Program-made: the position numbers and the translations under genes
Notes under the pieces: generated by a model
Told to the model about the DNA's origin: nothing
What the model saw: only the letters and a program-made list of their open reading frames with translations
Databases searched by the model: none
NCBI GenBank assembly: GCA_001599915.1
Contig: BCIG01000018.1
Coordinates: 434,001-498,000 of the forward strand
Direction: 5' to 3'
Origin: Symbiotaphrina buchneri
Taxonomy: Eukaryota > Ascomycota > Symbiotaphrinales > Symbiotaphrinaceae
DNA: 64,000 nt
Shown here: positions 1 through 11,386 of the stretch, piece by piece
How positions within the stretch are numbered: position 1 is the first letter of the stretch
Layout of the letters: each line of letters opens with the position of its first letter

Positions 1-2385
1 CGGGGCACCCATTATGAGATGAGGGCCGTCAGGACTGACCTCCAAATCCTAGCGCGCATATCGCCACTGGCTGTTGCGAAGACACCACCCCCTGAGACAC
101 TACTTGCCGGACTTGGTGCAACCGAGATGACTAGGACAGAGAAATTAGAAGACCACAATGGAAGTGTTATGGCGTATTGACGAATCGTACCTGAGTTCTT
201 GTGCCCCTGCAACATCAGCTGAGCATTACCGGTCCGTGGGTCCCAGAACTGTACACCCCTGTCTTTGGAACCGCTGAGGACCCATCTCCCATCAGGGGAG
301 AGCGCGACACTTAGCACGAAGTCCTAGATTTGGTCAGCCCCGACAGCTGTTCATAATTTGAATGGGAGATTCTTTGATACCTTATGGCCCTCAAATGTGC
401 GAATGCATTTTCCGCCCCTGGGTGCAGTAGCTGAGATCATGCCGCGAGGTGGACCCAATTCCCAAAGTTTGATGGTCCGATCAAGGCTGCCGCTGACCAA
501 TTGAGTCCCACTAGGCGCAAAAGCTACGGAGTAGACACTGTCCTTATGACCCTCTCCGCCTTCAAGGCGCTCCACTAGATAACCACTCGTAGCATCCCAG
601 ACCCTGACGCTTTTGTCCAAAGAACCGGCGGCAACATATCGGCAGTCCGGAGAGATAGCGACTGTTGTGACGCCATCTTCAATCGTTAGAATGAGAACCT
701 GTTGCCCAGCATCAATATCCCACAACCTGACTGTCTTGTCACCGCTTCCGGAAGCGATATGGCGGCCGTTCCGGGCGAAATCTAGCGAATAGATGTCTTG
801 CTCATGACCACCAAAGGTTTGCTTGATAGTACGTGACTCGATATCCCAGAGCTATATGACTGAGTCAGTCCATGATTCATGGCATCAAAGACCGAAACTT
901 ACCCTGATCTGCTTGTCTTCTGCGCCCGTGGCGAGATATCGTCCATCAGGGCTGAAACACACGCTCCGGATGTACAGATCACCGTCCTTTTCAACCGAGT
1001 CGTCTTGGAGGTGAGAAACCTGTTTCCCGGTCCGGACCTCGAAGATCTGGGCCGACCTGTTGCACCCAGTCGCGACGTACTTTCCGTCCATGCTAAACCT
1101 CACGCAACATACGACGCTGTCATGCTGCAAACTGTGTAATAGGTCCACATCGAGGACACGGGGAACAGCCGGGTTGAAGATAGCAAACCAGTCCTGCCCT
1201 TCTTTCTTTTGGTGCGGGGGGAGCTTCTCAGGGTCAAGGTCCGCCAGTGTGTTGCCAACGTTAGGTATTGAAAGCTGTTGGCTTGGAGGCGGTGTAGGAC
1301 GGGGCACCTGCGGTGAAGCTCTCGGGTCCGGGTACGGTGCCTGCTGGCTTTGCTGTGGGGTCGCAGGACCAGGATGGGTGCGATTGCTACGTCCCTTGCC
1401 AGGGCCAGGTGACGCAGTCGACTGAGGAGGCTGCGACCCATAACCTATACCAAAAGTGTCGTTTCAGCAAAGAAGACTTCAAGTGAAGCTAAGCGAGAGC
1501 GACGGTCCATTGAAGGCATGGTCTAGGACCGCCGCGCCGTCAAGAAGAAGTGAGTGATTCATGGATGCAACGTACCATTCACTGCTGTACTAGGCTGGAA
1601 GCCCTGATAAGGGCCTTGTTGAGATTGAGGAGGGCCCTGTTGCTGAATGCTCGGTGGAGCAATCTGATGAGGAGGTGGGGGAGCTTGTTGTTGCTCCTGC
1701 GGCGGCGGCGCGAGGCCGGGACCTCCTTGGGAGCTTTGGCCAGCCATGATACCTTGGAAAAGGTTACTAGGACCATGGCCAATGGACGGAGGCGGTGGTT
1801 GCGAGGGACCGCCATGCTGGGGAGGCCCACTGATATGCGAGGCCTGGGATGGTCCCCCTCGAGCTTCAAGCTCCGTACGGAGCCGATGGATCTCATCTTC
1901 ATACCTGTTGGACAGTTAACAAGTAGACCCTCGACACATCTGAGACAGGCCTCCATCGAAGGAACTGCCTCCTTATGTGGAAGCTTACTTTTGCTTGATC
2001 GATATTTGGGCTTGCTCCAGCTGATAGACCTTCTGCCTTACCAGCTCCATTTCGTTCATCTGCGTAGCAACTATATGAGAAGGTCAGCAAACAACGGTCA
2101 TATTCACCTCAAGGTGCAAAATGGCCGATCTTAGCCAACTAAACGGGACAGCAGGCCGAGGCTACTGCGACCGACCGTCCTACCGTGAAGACCAGAAACA
2201 CCAAGAGCTGACAGGGGTACCAGAACAAGTACGGTTGAACGGAAGCACAGAGTCGGGGACGTACTTTGATGCTCATAGTCGCTGGAGCGGTTGGCCTGAT
2301 TGTCAAATTCCGCGCGGATTTGATCCAACAGCTCCGCCAAGCGACTGTTCGGCGCGGGAACCATCCCACGGTGAGAATTGTACAT
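1..2385 (-). CDS. rcoA: Transcriptional co-repressor RcoA/Tup1, partial at its 3' end
   Basis: General co-repressor that works in the nucleus with Ssn6/Cyc8 and is brought to promoters by DNA-binding proteins. The protein starts [20 protein letters not shown], the family's Tup_N tetramerisation helix. It continues through a second helical exon ([19 protein letters not shown]), a Gln/Pro-rich linker and then WD40 repeats (for example [20 protein letters not shown] and [19 protein letters not shown]). Exons by sequence: 2265-2385, 1989-2070, 1576-1904, 903-1444, 381-851, 191-323 and 40-130, with all phases agreeing. The codons for ARIW are followed by an AG/GTCAGT donor at position 39, so the last short exon probably lies left of the window. 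Reading through instead would end at the TAA at 12-14. Family assignment is very secure; the 3' end is not. Confidence 0.95.
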
Positions 2386-4899
2386 GGTGTGCGGTAGTCG
2401 GTCGCAAACCCTCGATGAACCGGTGATGGATTAGCAGGTAAGAATGGTTGGGTGCGTGAAGATGTAGGGCTGCGGTCGTCTGTCGGTGCTGCAATCGGCG
2501 CAGATGAAAAACCGACGAGGTTGAGCGGTCGCAGAAGAGCTTGGGGGTTAGGTGGTCGGTTCACCAAACGGACATCAAAGGCCAACGCGCGGATCCTACC
2601 AGTGACCCAGTAGGGGCTGCGCGACGGAAATCCTCGCTGAAGACGCGAGAAGTTGGTGAGGAGAGTACGACGAGCTTGCAGGATCGAACGCGACTCCAAG
2701 GTTGGTGATGTGATACACAGCACTTGCTTGTTCTCGTTCTTGGTCCTGTTCGTGTCTGGTTTGTGTGATGTCGCGGGCAGGACTTGGCGAGTTGGGAAGG
2801 GAAGCAAAGAGGCTAAGGGCCCTCGCTAAGTTAGTTCGCTTTCGACTAAATCCGACGAGCCGCTTCCACCGAACACGGTTAAGGTGCCAACGAGCGGAGG
2901 TGGAGGAGGAATATGAGGAATAACAATAAAATCAATCTATATGGTCAGGAACCACGTACCCAGTAAGGTAGTGAGGAAAACCCTTTCCAACTTGGCTTTT
3001 AGCTGTTTGCAAAAAGACACCCGATTGTCGCTGGACCGCAAGAAGTGCGATGATAGTTGGGTTAACGTCACCGACTGAGGGGCCCGTAAGGCTCCAAATT
3101 ACCTTGTGATGGCGATGGCGATGTCGAAGATGAGGCGAATAGAGTATCTGTTGGTGCAGGTCCTGACTTGGTCCACCAGGCAGATTGGCGTGCGAAAGAG
3201 AAGGAAGGGGGAAAATCCGATTATTGTCAGTTCTGACTGGTGGAAATAATATTTAACGACGATGGGATTGATTGATTCGATGGTTGTGGCTGGGTTAGGT
3301 TTGGTGGTTAGTTGGTTGGACTGGGCCGTGCTCACTGCTGGCGACTGAGCGCGGGGACGGAAGAGGAAAGGGACAGGGCAGGCCGAGGAACAATTATTAC
3401 CTAAGCCTAAGGTACCTACCTGGTAAGGTGTAAGGTGTAAGGTAGGCTTGTACCATCGCAGCACCTGGGAGGCTGGCAGTACAGTAAGGTACCGCACAAA
3501 AGTGTCCGGTAGTTGTGGGAAATTTTTCCGGTGGGCGTCTCCCACTCTTTGGTTGGTTACAGGTAAGGTAGGTGGGTAGGTAAGGTACCGTATCTTCATA
3601 CTTCCTCATGGCCGTCATGTATCTCAAAAGCTTCCAAAGAGACATGACTACCCACGGAGCATGCCTGCTCGTCTGCCTCATACTCGACGCTGCTTGAAAG
3701 AGCGGCCATCAGACATATGGAGATGGCCTTAGCCTGCCAGTGCTAATAAAGTAAGGTAGGTAAGGTAAGGTAGGAATGGAGACTGCTCCGTACTGTTGCC
3801 CTCAGACTCGCATCTCACTGTCACCTTCGCTCACGTACAGGACAACAATAAGGACAATTGACGTATGTTCTACCAACATCGCGTCCATCACCGCCAGACC
3901 CTTTCCGTATTTACGTCGATACCTTAAGGTAGTTTGCAAATTTGTAAACCTGAGCAAAGGATACCAGGTAATATTTCGGTCTACGGTCCGGTAAGGTACG
4001 GAGTATGCAAAGAGCAACTTTGATGGAGAAGCCCTGCAGTGGTCCGAGCTTCAAGTGGAGGCAAGGCACTCGTAGGTAAGGTACCTTACGAATCATCCTA
4101 CAGTACCGCACCGGCGTACCTAGGTAAGGTAAGGTTGGTGTACCCTTGTACCTTTAGGCTCGGACCCTGTGGTGAAACGGCCCGGTTGTGCCTTTTTCAC
4201 GTGGGAATGGTACGAGGAGCACAAACGAAAGGATTACATAAGGTAAGGTACCATATCTGGTACAGTGCCTGAGGTACCGCTGCTCATACCTTACCTTACC
4301 TCGGCTTGGGTACGGTGGTGGTTAAGGCAAAGGCGTAAGTTGCCAAGTAGGTACGCAGTACGGAATACGACGGTACGAGTTACTGATGGGAGTTCTCCGT
4401 ACAGGGGCCCCGTGCAAGCGATGCCGGCGCCCCGAAAGCTGCCCGCTCGTACTTCGTACGCTAAAACGATCTGTCGACACTCCACGCCATCCGTTTAAGA
4501 TTATTAAAATATCGAGGTACTCGTAGGGTACCTCTTTTTTGGCAGAATACTCCGTTACTCCGTTGCTCCTTTCTCGTACCCTGCGACCTCAACTTCGTAC
4601 TTCGTAGAGACTCTTTTCCCTCACCACCCGTCACTACATCATATAAAATAAGAACTCGCGGGACTCCTCTTTGTTTCCCTTCCCTTCCCTTCCCTTCCCT
4701 TTTGTCACTCTGAGTTGTTCCCTCGTCCGGTATAGCCTTTGTCAATTCACTGTGTGCCCTCCTAAGGTGGCTGGCTGTCGCTTTCGCGATAAAATTTCCC
4801 TGCCCCCCTGGCCCCCCCTGCGCCGCTGGCAACGTTTGACTCTAGAAGCTACACCACCTACCAGTCAGTATATGAGACCCCGGAGTCCGGACTTTGACC
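2386..4899. promoter_or_regulatory. Divergent intergenic region between rcoA and the sterol desaturase
   Basis: No convincing gene. It holds the 5' flank of rcoA on the left and of the desaturase on the right. The middle (about 3400-4300) is dense in the dispersed AAGGTAAGGTACC-type word on both strands. Near the desaturase, a TATA-like ATATAAAATA lies at 4641-4650, followed by a pyrimidine run of CCCTT units at about 4675-4702. The short open frames here have no family resemblance and overlap one another on opposite strands. Confidence 0.6.
3390..4310. repeat. Block of dispersed AAGGTAAGGTACC-type word
   Basis: Many copies of TAAGGTA, GGTAAGGTA and the palindrome GGTACC in both orientations, for example around 3410-3440, 3560-3595, 3745-3775, 4075-4135 and 4240-4300. 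Copies are irregularly spaced rather than in tandem. The same word fills other intergenic regions of this window. Confidence 0.8.
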
Positions 4900-6087
4900 A
4901 TGGATATCATACTCGAGGTGTGCGATACCTTCCTCTTCGATCGTATCTACGCCGGCCTGGTCCCCGCCTTTCCCGGCGCAGCATCTGCATTCAAGTCAAG
5001 TCGTGGCGCCGTTGCCAATGCCACTTTCTCGAGCCCGCGCGATCTACCGAACGCCTACCAGTATCAACCTGCTAGTCGATATCTACAATTCGAGCCCTCG
5101 GACTGGGCATACCTGAGTGCTTGGCCGAGGGACTACATCTGGCGGCAGGCCATCAGTTTGTTCTTCATCACCTGGTAAACCGTACCACGCCCCCGTCCCG
5201 TTAGCAGGAGGCTAATTGAGGCTCTTCAGGCTGTTTGGGGTCCTCATCTACTTTGGCCTGGCTTATTTCTCCTATGTCTTCGTGTTCGACAAGGGGACTT
5301 TCTCCCATCCCAAGTTCCTCAAGAACCAGGTCCGGCTTGAAATACGCCAGACTCTGAAGTCTCTTCCCGGCATGGCAATCCTGACAGTTCCGTTCTTTCT
5401 GGCCGAAGTCAGAGGCTACTCGAAGCTCTACGAGTCGACCTCGGATGGGCCGGGATTGTGGTATGACTTCGCACAATTCCCCCTGTTCATCGCATTTACG
5501 GACTTCGGCATCTACTGGATCCACCGAGGGTTGCACCACCCCCTCGTCTACAAAACATTGCACAAGCCGCATCATAAATGGATCATGCCCACTCCGTTCG
5601 CGAGTCACGCTTTCCATCCGGTCGATGGGTGGGCTCAAAGCATACCATATCACGTCTATCCATTCCTATTCCCCCTGCAGAAGTATTCGTATCTTGCATT
5701 ATTCGTATTTATCCAGGTCTGGACTGTTATGATCCGTGGGCCCCCCATTCTCTTTCCTGCTTCTCGCCTCCATGATCCTCAGCGCTGACGTTTTCGCCCT
5801 CCATAGATGATGGAGAATACATTGCGAACTCACCTGTCATCAACGGCGCTGCATGCCATTCGGTGCATCACCTGCTTTTCTCCTATAACTATGGGCAATT
5901 CACGACGCTGTGGGATAGGTTAGGGGGGAGCTATCGCAAGCCAAATGATGAGCTGTTCAATCGGCAGACAAAGATGGATCAGAAGGAGTGGGCAAAACAA
6001 GCCAAAGAGATGGAGAAGGTGCTGGTGGAGGTGGAGGGTGTAGACGAGCGGGATTACGGCGGGATGGGCCAGAAGAAGGTACAATAA
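4900..6087 (+). CDS. erg3: Sterol C-5 desaturase (ERG3 family)
   Basis: Membrane di-iron enzyme of the endoplasmic reticulum that introduces the C5-C6 double bond late in ergosterol synthesis. Exons 4900-5174, 5230-5735 and 5807-6087 give 353 residues, usual for the family. The three histidine clusters of the fatty-acid hydroxylase superfamily are present: HRGLHH near residue 190, HKPHHK near 203 and HSVHH near 278, with hydrophobic spans between. The third cluster appears only after the second intron is removed (codon C|AT giving His, then [21 protein letters not shown] without a break). The ATG at 4900 begins [19 protein letters not shown] charged, Lys/Glu-rich tail follows the last cluster. 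It is divergent from rcoA. Confidence 0.95.
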
Positions 6088-6869
6088 ACTCGCTATGGGC
6101 GCCCCTGAGGTGAAACGGCGATACGCGCCGATGGTCATCCAGGGTGTTGTGTATAAGCGAACGGATATTTAATAAGTGTGAAGAGATGAGAGAATTAGAC
6201 AATGTTGATAGATGGACACACGTCTTAATATACTGATCAAGTACATTCGGATATGCGATTGTTCGAAGAAGATAAGGCTCGAGTATACAGGAATTGAACA
6301 GCTTGACTTGCCCGTTAATGTCTGTTCCATCGTCGAGCAGCCGGCTATTGATCTCACTTGAAAGGTACTTCGATCTCCAGTCCCACAAGCGCAGAATTAT
6401 GTGCCCTAATGGCGACTCGCGGTTTGAAAGGAGGTAACTCGATAGTCAACGCTGTGCGTGGCATGGAATGCAAGCTTGCATCTGGTAGTGGAGCGCCTCA
6501 GACAGTTGGTACCACCCTTTGGCATATATCAAAAGGCCGCTACTTCCAGAACGTGGTCGTATCTTTCGAGGACTTTGTGCCTCCCTACTCATCTTCTTTC
6601 CCTTTGTGGACGTTTTGATGCACCTGGCGGCACTGAATCGCAGCCAAGATCGCAGCTAAGATTGCAGCCAAGACTCGCCGCAGGCCCGTTTCCTCTGTTC
6701 TGATACTGTTCTCTCTCTTTGAACGAGAGGGAAATATGTACCTTGATGTCTGCTGGCCATCGTCAAAGGCAAAGCTCGAGAGTCCTTCGTTGTACCGATT
6801 TATTGCAACCAGACGGCCGCAGGGGTATGACAGCTTTGGGACACCTTAGGAGCCCCGTCACCTTTCAGC
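6088..6869. other. Convergent intergenic region, 3' ends of erg3 and the carrier gene
   Basis: No gene seen. The short open frames on both strands have no family resemblance. A small run of three 12-bp units (CGCAGCCAAGAT and variants) lies at about 6639-6674. The rest is presumably the 3' untranslated sequence of both neighbours. Confidence 0.5.
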
Positions 6870-7980
6870 TCACCCTTCACGACCTGTAACCGTGCCCAGC
6901 ATAAACGGCAAATAATACCTCATGTTCTCGTATACAAGAAAGGTCGCCCAAACAGAAGGTAGAACCCGGACCAGATTGGGTCCCAAGCTATGTGCGTGTC
7001 AGAACCGGAAAGCATCTCGTCGTTGCTCACACATACCCTTTGTAAAACCCGAAGAAGCCTTCTTTTTGCCAGATCTTTGAAACCACATCGGTGGCCCCGG
7101 AGTAATTCCTAATTGCCCCGTAAGTCTGCAACCGGGAACGCACGACCTGGTATGGGTATGTAACAGCGCCAGCAATGACCTTGGATAAACCGGAAGCCCA
7201 CAGTGCGTCTAAGTTGCTCAGTTTGCCATCTCGGCTGTGACGTACACGGCGATTCTTGAGCTTTTCGTACATCATGAATTGCACGGCACCATGGGAGACA
7301 CCAAATAACGATGGCACCAGGCCTCGATAGAAACCAGCAAGGCCCTCATTCCGCAGGATCTGTCTGAAGCCGTCCATCATGCCAGTGTATGCCCCCGGCA
7401 ATTTCGCGTCACTGGCAAGCATTCGCGTCTTGATGACCCAGATTGGATTCGTGCAGATGGCGGTCAAGGTGCCTGCTGCGGCCGAGGCGGAGAAATATTC
7501 AACATAAGAAAGTTCTGTGCCGGCCCGTGGGCGAATGCGGGCCACCGCAGCTTTCATTTCATTGTACCTGAACAGGTTCAGCACGAGCTTAGGGCAGGTG
7601 TACTCATCTTGCGATGCTAGCAACTAACCAAAGGAAATATAAGCCCCAAGCAGCAGAGTTGCCCACTGCATTTGGGACCAAGCCACGATAAAGTGACCGA
7701 AGGCCGCCTTCATGCCTCCAAATAGTTTGCGCAACGCGAATGGAGCTGCCAATCTTTGCTGGCGATTGTGGATCCACTGGCAGTGACCGCCGCACCGTCA
7801 GTAAGGTTATCTTACACCCGAGCGAAGGGGAGCGGGCCGACCAAAGCACTTTGTGAACCTACATTGTAGACGGGTCTTGATCACATCCAAGGGATGAACC
7901 GCCAATGTTGACGCCACCCCGGCACTTACGCCAGCAACGCTTTCAATCAGAGGAATTGGCAGCCCATTGTCTGCTCTCAT
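6870..7980 (-). CDS. flx1: Mitochondrial carrier, FAD/folate type (Flx1/SLC25A32-like)
   Basis: Inner-membrane carrier of the SLC25 family. Exons 7863-7980, 7629-7776, 7037-7567 and 6870-6987 sum to 304 residues, the normal length for three repeats of about 100. The three signature sites are PLDVIKTR, PIWVIKTR and PYQVVRSR. The second and third forms (Trp after Pro-Ile, and PYQVVR) are typical of the FAD/folate/NAD subgroup. The C-terminus, recovered by the last splice, reads VRVLPSVWATFLVYENMRYY, as in Flx1. The start at 7980 (MRADNGLPIPLIES) puts the first transmembrane helix near the N-terminus as expected; an in-frame ATG further upstream at 8106 is less likely. The transported substrate (FAD, folate or a related nucleotide) cannot be fixed from sequence alone. 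Confidence 0.9.
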
Positions 7981-8434
7981 GATGTTGGAAACAAAACGAT
8001 GAGCCGGGCACAAGCACGAGGGTCGAAGAGTCGCGAGGTGACGACAAGCTCGCTTGGCGCGAAAAATGCTCCGTACGAATACTGCTTTGCGAAGTGCCGA
8101 GGGCATTCAAGCAGATTTATTTCTTTCTTTTACGGATGCCAGGCTTAACCACGGTCAAGTCGTTGATGAGATCGTAAATTACGTATCTGATTGGAGAGCT
8201 AAAAAATGACGTTTAACATCCTCTGCCCAGCTGTCGGTGCCGGAAATCTTCCTGCATCTGGTCCCTGCTCAACCCAATGTCCTTTTATGCATCAATAGAC
8301 CAGCATGCTGACCCGCTAGAGAATATCCGTCATATGGCGGCTCGAAAGACGGATTCTTCACGCCCTCTGCGTCGTTGCAGGCCCACATGTCCTGTCCCAG
8401 GTGACAACCCTGGCCCCAAGAGCGTTCAAGGGTC
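7981..8434. promoter_or_regulatory. Region between tom7 and the carrier gene
   Basis: Contains the 5' flank of the carrier gene and the 3' flank of tom7, both on the minus strand. No further gene or repeat is seen. Confidence 0.4.
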
Positions 8435-8839
8435 TTAAGCAAGCGGAGAGAAGAGCCTGCAGACATTTAGTCGTCAACGACAACTTCAGAGATCTAGCCT
8501 GAGATATCCCTGCTAACTGACCTTATGAGAGATGGTCTTGGCTCGCTACGAGTATAACCTGAGTCGAGTAAATCAGAATCGAGATCCAGCATGTCGGCTT
8601 TCAACGTAGAATGCATACCCAGATAGATGATCAGAGGAAGATAGCCACTGCGGAGCATGTAAGAAGAGAGATTCATCAATAATGCAGGGCGCTGAGAAGG
8701 GGACATACTAATGTATTGCGACCCGCGAGACGTCGATGATCTTCGAAATGCGCTCCTGACGCCCAGTCAGTAACCAGCAGCTATTTGGCGGACGGTCGAA
8801 GCACGGGGAAAGGACCTTCGTCTCCTCTGACAATTGCAT
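8435..8839 (-). CDS. tom7: Mitochondrial outer-membrane translocase subunit Tom7 (tiny five-exon gene)
   Basis: Small subunit of the TOM complex that tunes assembly of the protein-import channel. It is too short and too split to show as an open frame. Exons 8816-8839, 8709-8755, 8619-8647, 8522-8558 and 8435-8456 (24, 47, 29, 37 and 22 bp) are separated by introns of 60, 61, 60 and 65 bp, all GT...AG, and sum to 159 bp, or 52 residues. The product begins MQLSEETKERISKIIDVSRV, continues [20 protein letters not shown] and ends RPSLIRLFSPLA. This is the Tom7 family almost position for position: an acidic start, a single transmembrane helix around [10 protein letters not shown] and a short tail. 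Every junction restores a conserved residue (Y in HYGY, G in YLGY, R in IRLF). Confidence 0.95.
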
Positions 8840-9263
8840 TCTGATTTCCTGGCCAGAAAGACGGGCGGCTCAGTGTCTAGACAATGAGTAGCGAGGATGA
8901 AGGGATGTGAAGTCCGGTTGGAATTATTCTGAGCGGTTCGGGCGATGATTTCTTTACGAGCTCTGTAAGGTACTATCGTTGAGTACCTTAAGGTACCTTA
9001 CCTTACCATTTTGGATGAAAGGTAAGGTATCTTACAGGGTACGGTAATGTTCATGTATACGTTCGGCAATAATGGAAAAAGCCGCCTTCGACCTTTCTAC
9101 GACTCTGCTACTTCGTGTCAGGTACAGTACGAAGTAGTATAAATCTGAAGCAGATAGATGATACTCGTTTCTCGAGAGTTGTGAAAGACCACAACCGATC
9201 AGCTTCATCTGCTGCTCGATATCTCTCCGTGCTCTTATTGCCAATCTCTGTTTGACAGATAGC
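8840..9263. promoter_or_regulatory. Divergent promoter region of tom7 and hsh49
   Basis: Shared 5' flank of two divergent genes. It contains a compact block of the TAAGGTACC word at about 8965-9045, including the palindromic run around 8985-9005. Confidence 0.6.
8965..9045. repeat. Short block of AAGGTAAGGTACC-type word
   Basis: Contains GTAAGGTAC, TTAAGGTACC, TTACCTTACC and GGTAAGGTA in about 80 bp. It is the same word seen in other intergenic regions. Confidence 0.75.
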
Positions 9264-10428
9264 ATGTCCGGCGCACGCCATTGGTGAGTCCTCCCCCCCC
9301 CCCCCTTCCCAGCGGCGCAAACATCGAGCAGCACTGACCCGTTGCCAGGGAACAAGATAATGAGGCGACCGTCTACGTCGGAAATCTTGATGAGCGGGTG
9401 ACTGACAGCCTCGTGTGGGAGCTGATGCTTCAGGCCGGTCGCATTGTCAACGTGCATCTACCCAAGGATAGGGTTACCCAGTCGCATCAGGGCTATGGTT
9501 TCGTCGAATTTATTAGCGAGGAAGATGCTGAATATGCAGCTCGGATTATGAACCAGATCCGCCTCTATGGCAAGCCGATCAGGGTCAACAAGGCCTCTGC
9601 TGATAAGCAGAAGACTGTGGAAGTAGGGGCGGAGTTGTTCGTCGGAAATCTGGATCCGATGGTGGACGAAAAAACTCTCTACGACACCTTCAGCAGGTTT
9701 GGTGGGCTGGTCAGCCCTCCAAAGGTTCGTTGCACCGTTTCCAAATCCTCTGATACGCGCTAATTGCCTTACAGATCGCTAGAGACGATGCTGGACTGTC
9801 CAAGGGCTATGGATTCGTTTCATTCACGGACTTCGAGGCATCAGATGATGCCATAGCGAACATGAATGGTCAATATCTAATGAATAAGGAGATATCCGTA
9901 CAGTACGCTTACAAGAAAGATGGCAAGGGTGAAAGACATGGAGACCAAGCAGAGAGGATGTTAGCTGCACAAGCTCGCAAGCACAACGTCCAGCCGCAGA
10001 TACAGCTGCCTCCCCAGCTCTTCGGAACGCCAGCTCCACCTGCACCTCCAGCGCTTCTCGACGGTGACCCAGCTCGAGTCTTGCCTAGCCCCGTGGGCAT
10101 ACCGGCTGGAGCGACAAATTTCATGGACGCAAGGCCCCCTGGCGCCGGTGGATCTTATCAAAACCTGATGGCTGGAGGAGGCCCAGGTGCACAGCCACCT
10201 AGACCTCCATCACAGTTCTCTCAACCACTCCCTGCGCCGCCTGCTGGTCTACCGGCACGGCCGCCTCCTTCTCAAGCAGGCTATGGTGGGCCGCAAGGTT
10301 TCTTCCCTCCGGGATTCAATGGTGCACCGCCGGGAATGGCACCTCCAGGTTTCGCACCTCCACCGGGCTTTGGGCCGCCCCCGGCTCAAGCACCTCCCCC
10401 AGGTTTCCAGCAGCAATATGGCCGGTGA
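9264..10428 (+). CDS. hsh49: U2 snRNP SF3b subunit Hsh49/SF3B4
   Basis: RNA-binding component of the SF3b complex that helps U2 snRNP hold the branch site during splicing. Exons 9264-9283, 9349-9724 and 9775-10428 give 349 residues. Two RRMs follow in order: [20 protein letters not shown] ... GYGFVEF (about residues 14-90) and [20 protein letters not shown] ... KGYGFVSF (about 100-180). A long Pro/Gly-rich tail follows, rich in PPG and FAPP, as in SF3B4. A conserved link is seen after RRM2: [26 protein letters not shown]. Only 20 bp of coding sequence sit in the first exon. Intron 1 has a pure C tract soon after its donor. Confidence 0.95.
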
Positions 10429-10951
10429 AATACTAGGAAGGGGATCGGGATAGACGACGGACTGAATTTGCTGCCAGTCGCTGATCCATGTGGCTTAGAC
10501 GGAGATGGTATCAGGACTCGGAGGAGGATTGCAATCTGGACGCCACACTTATGGCTAGTGATTAAAAAAGGGCCAGGAGTGGTCGGAGGGATCACCGACG
10601 TAGGACTGCGACATACTGTCCGGCCCTTGGTGGTGTGGAAGGCACTCAAGAGGTCTTTTTACCAAAGTTGGACACCCCGTTTCTGCCATGGCGTGCAGTC
10701 CAGCAAACTCATGCTGCTTGGAATGTGGTGACTAGTCAGACTCGCCCCTGGCAGCAGGTGGCGTGAATTATCCATCAAATCGCTACCTGCTTGGATATCG
10801 AGTACTATAGTTTTAGAAAGGCGGCCCAAGAACAATGCTGCGCGTACTCCATTCACGCCTCCAGCTGATGATACCTATGAATCACTGAGCAATAACAAAC
10901 GCTTGCAACCAACACTGTGGACGACGTCCATCCGGGTCGGTCCGACAAAAG
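10429..10951. other. Convergent intergenic region, hsh49 and UPF0357 3' ends
   Basis: No gene, repeat or RNA recognised. Small open frames here show no family resemblance. Confidence 0.4.
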
Positions 10952-11386
10952 TCAAGAGAAGGAGACGAATTTCGGATCCCGCGGGCGGCCGTCAGCACCG
11001 ATATTGTTTTTAGAAAATCTCATTTCCATGAATATACGCCGAGCCTCATCAAATCCGACCTTGCGGGTGCGCATGATCCTCTGCACCTCGCGCTTGCTCT
11101 TGTCGTCCAGGCCCCGTCGTTGATCACCGGCTGCAACATTGGTGGAGATGTCGAATGCTTCAGAAGTAAGGCCGGACTCGATGTCGGCAGTGAAGGAGGA
11201 TGGTAGTCGAGAATAGACGTAAGAGGGTATAGGCACCAGCGGCAGCCAGCGCGTTCGAGTGAAGTACAAGGCCAGAGTCATGGTTAGTGAGCGAACCCAG
11301 CCGGAGCGCAGCACAGACGAAACGGAGGACATACCGGTCGCAAGAACCAAGAAGAAGAAGGTAAGGGAATAGAGGATGTAGGCCAT
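10952..11386 (-). CDS. UPF0357 / DUF2015 small membrane-anchored protein
   Basis: A fungal protein of unknown function in the UPF0357 (DUF2015) family. The conserved C-terminal part is clear: FDISTNVAAGDQRRGLDDKS, then KREVQRIMRTRKVGFDEARR and the invariant end DGRPRDPKFVSFS. An N-terminal hydrophobic stretch (MAYILYSLTFFFLVLA) is followed by TRTRWLPLVP, the usual layout of one membrane helix and then the conserved domain. As written the frame is open for 144 residues without an intron. However, about 21 extra residues separate the hydrophobic start from LYFTRTRWLPL. That 63-bp stretch starts GTATGT and carries a CACTAACC branch-like site but has no AG at its end (see findings). The ATG at 11386 is chosen; longer in-frame sequence upstream looks like leader. 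Confidence 0.88.
   Translation of the reverse strand: MAYILYSLTFFFLVLATGMSSVSSVLRSGWVRSLTMTLALYFTRTRWLPLVPIPSYVYSRLPSSFTADIESGLTSEAFDISTNVAAGDQRRGLDDKSKREVQRIMRTRKVGFDEARRIFMEMRFSKNNIGADGRPRDPKFVSFS

Noticed and set aside
1550-2134. 194-codon plus-strand frame across rcoA
   Set aside because: It is antisense to the Gln/Pro-rich exon of rcoA and includes introns of that gene.
5201-5653. 150-codon minus-strand frame across erg3
   Set aside because: It is a shadow of the sterol desaturase exon, whose histidine motifs are clear on the other strand.
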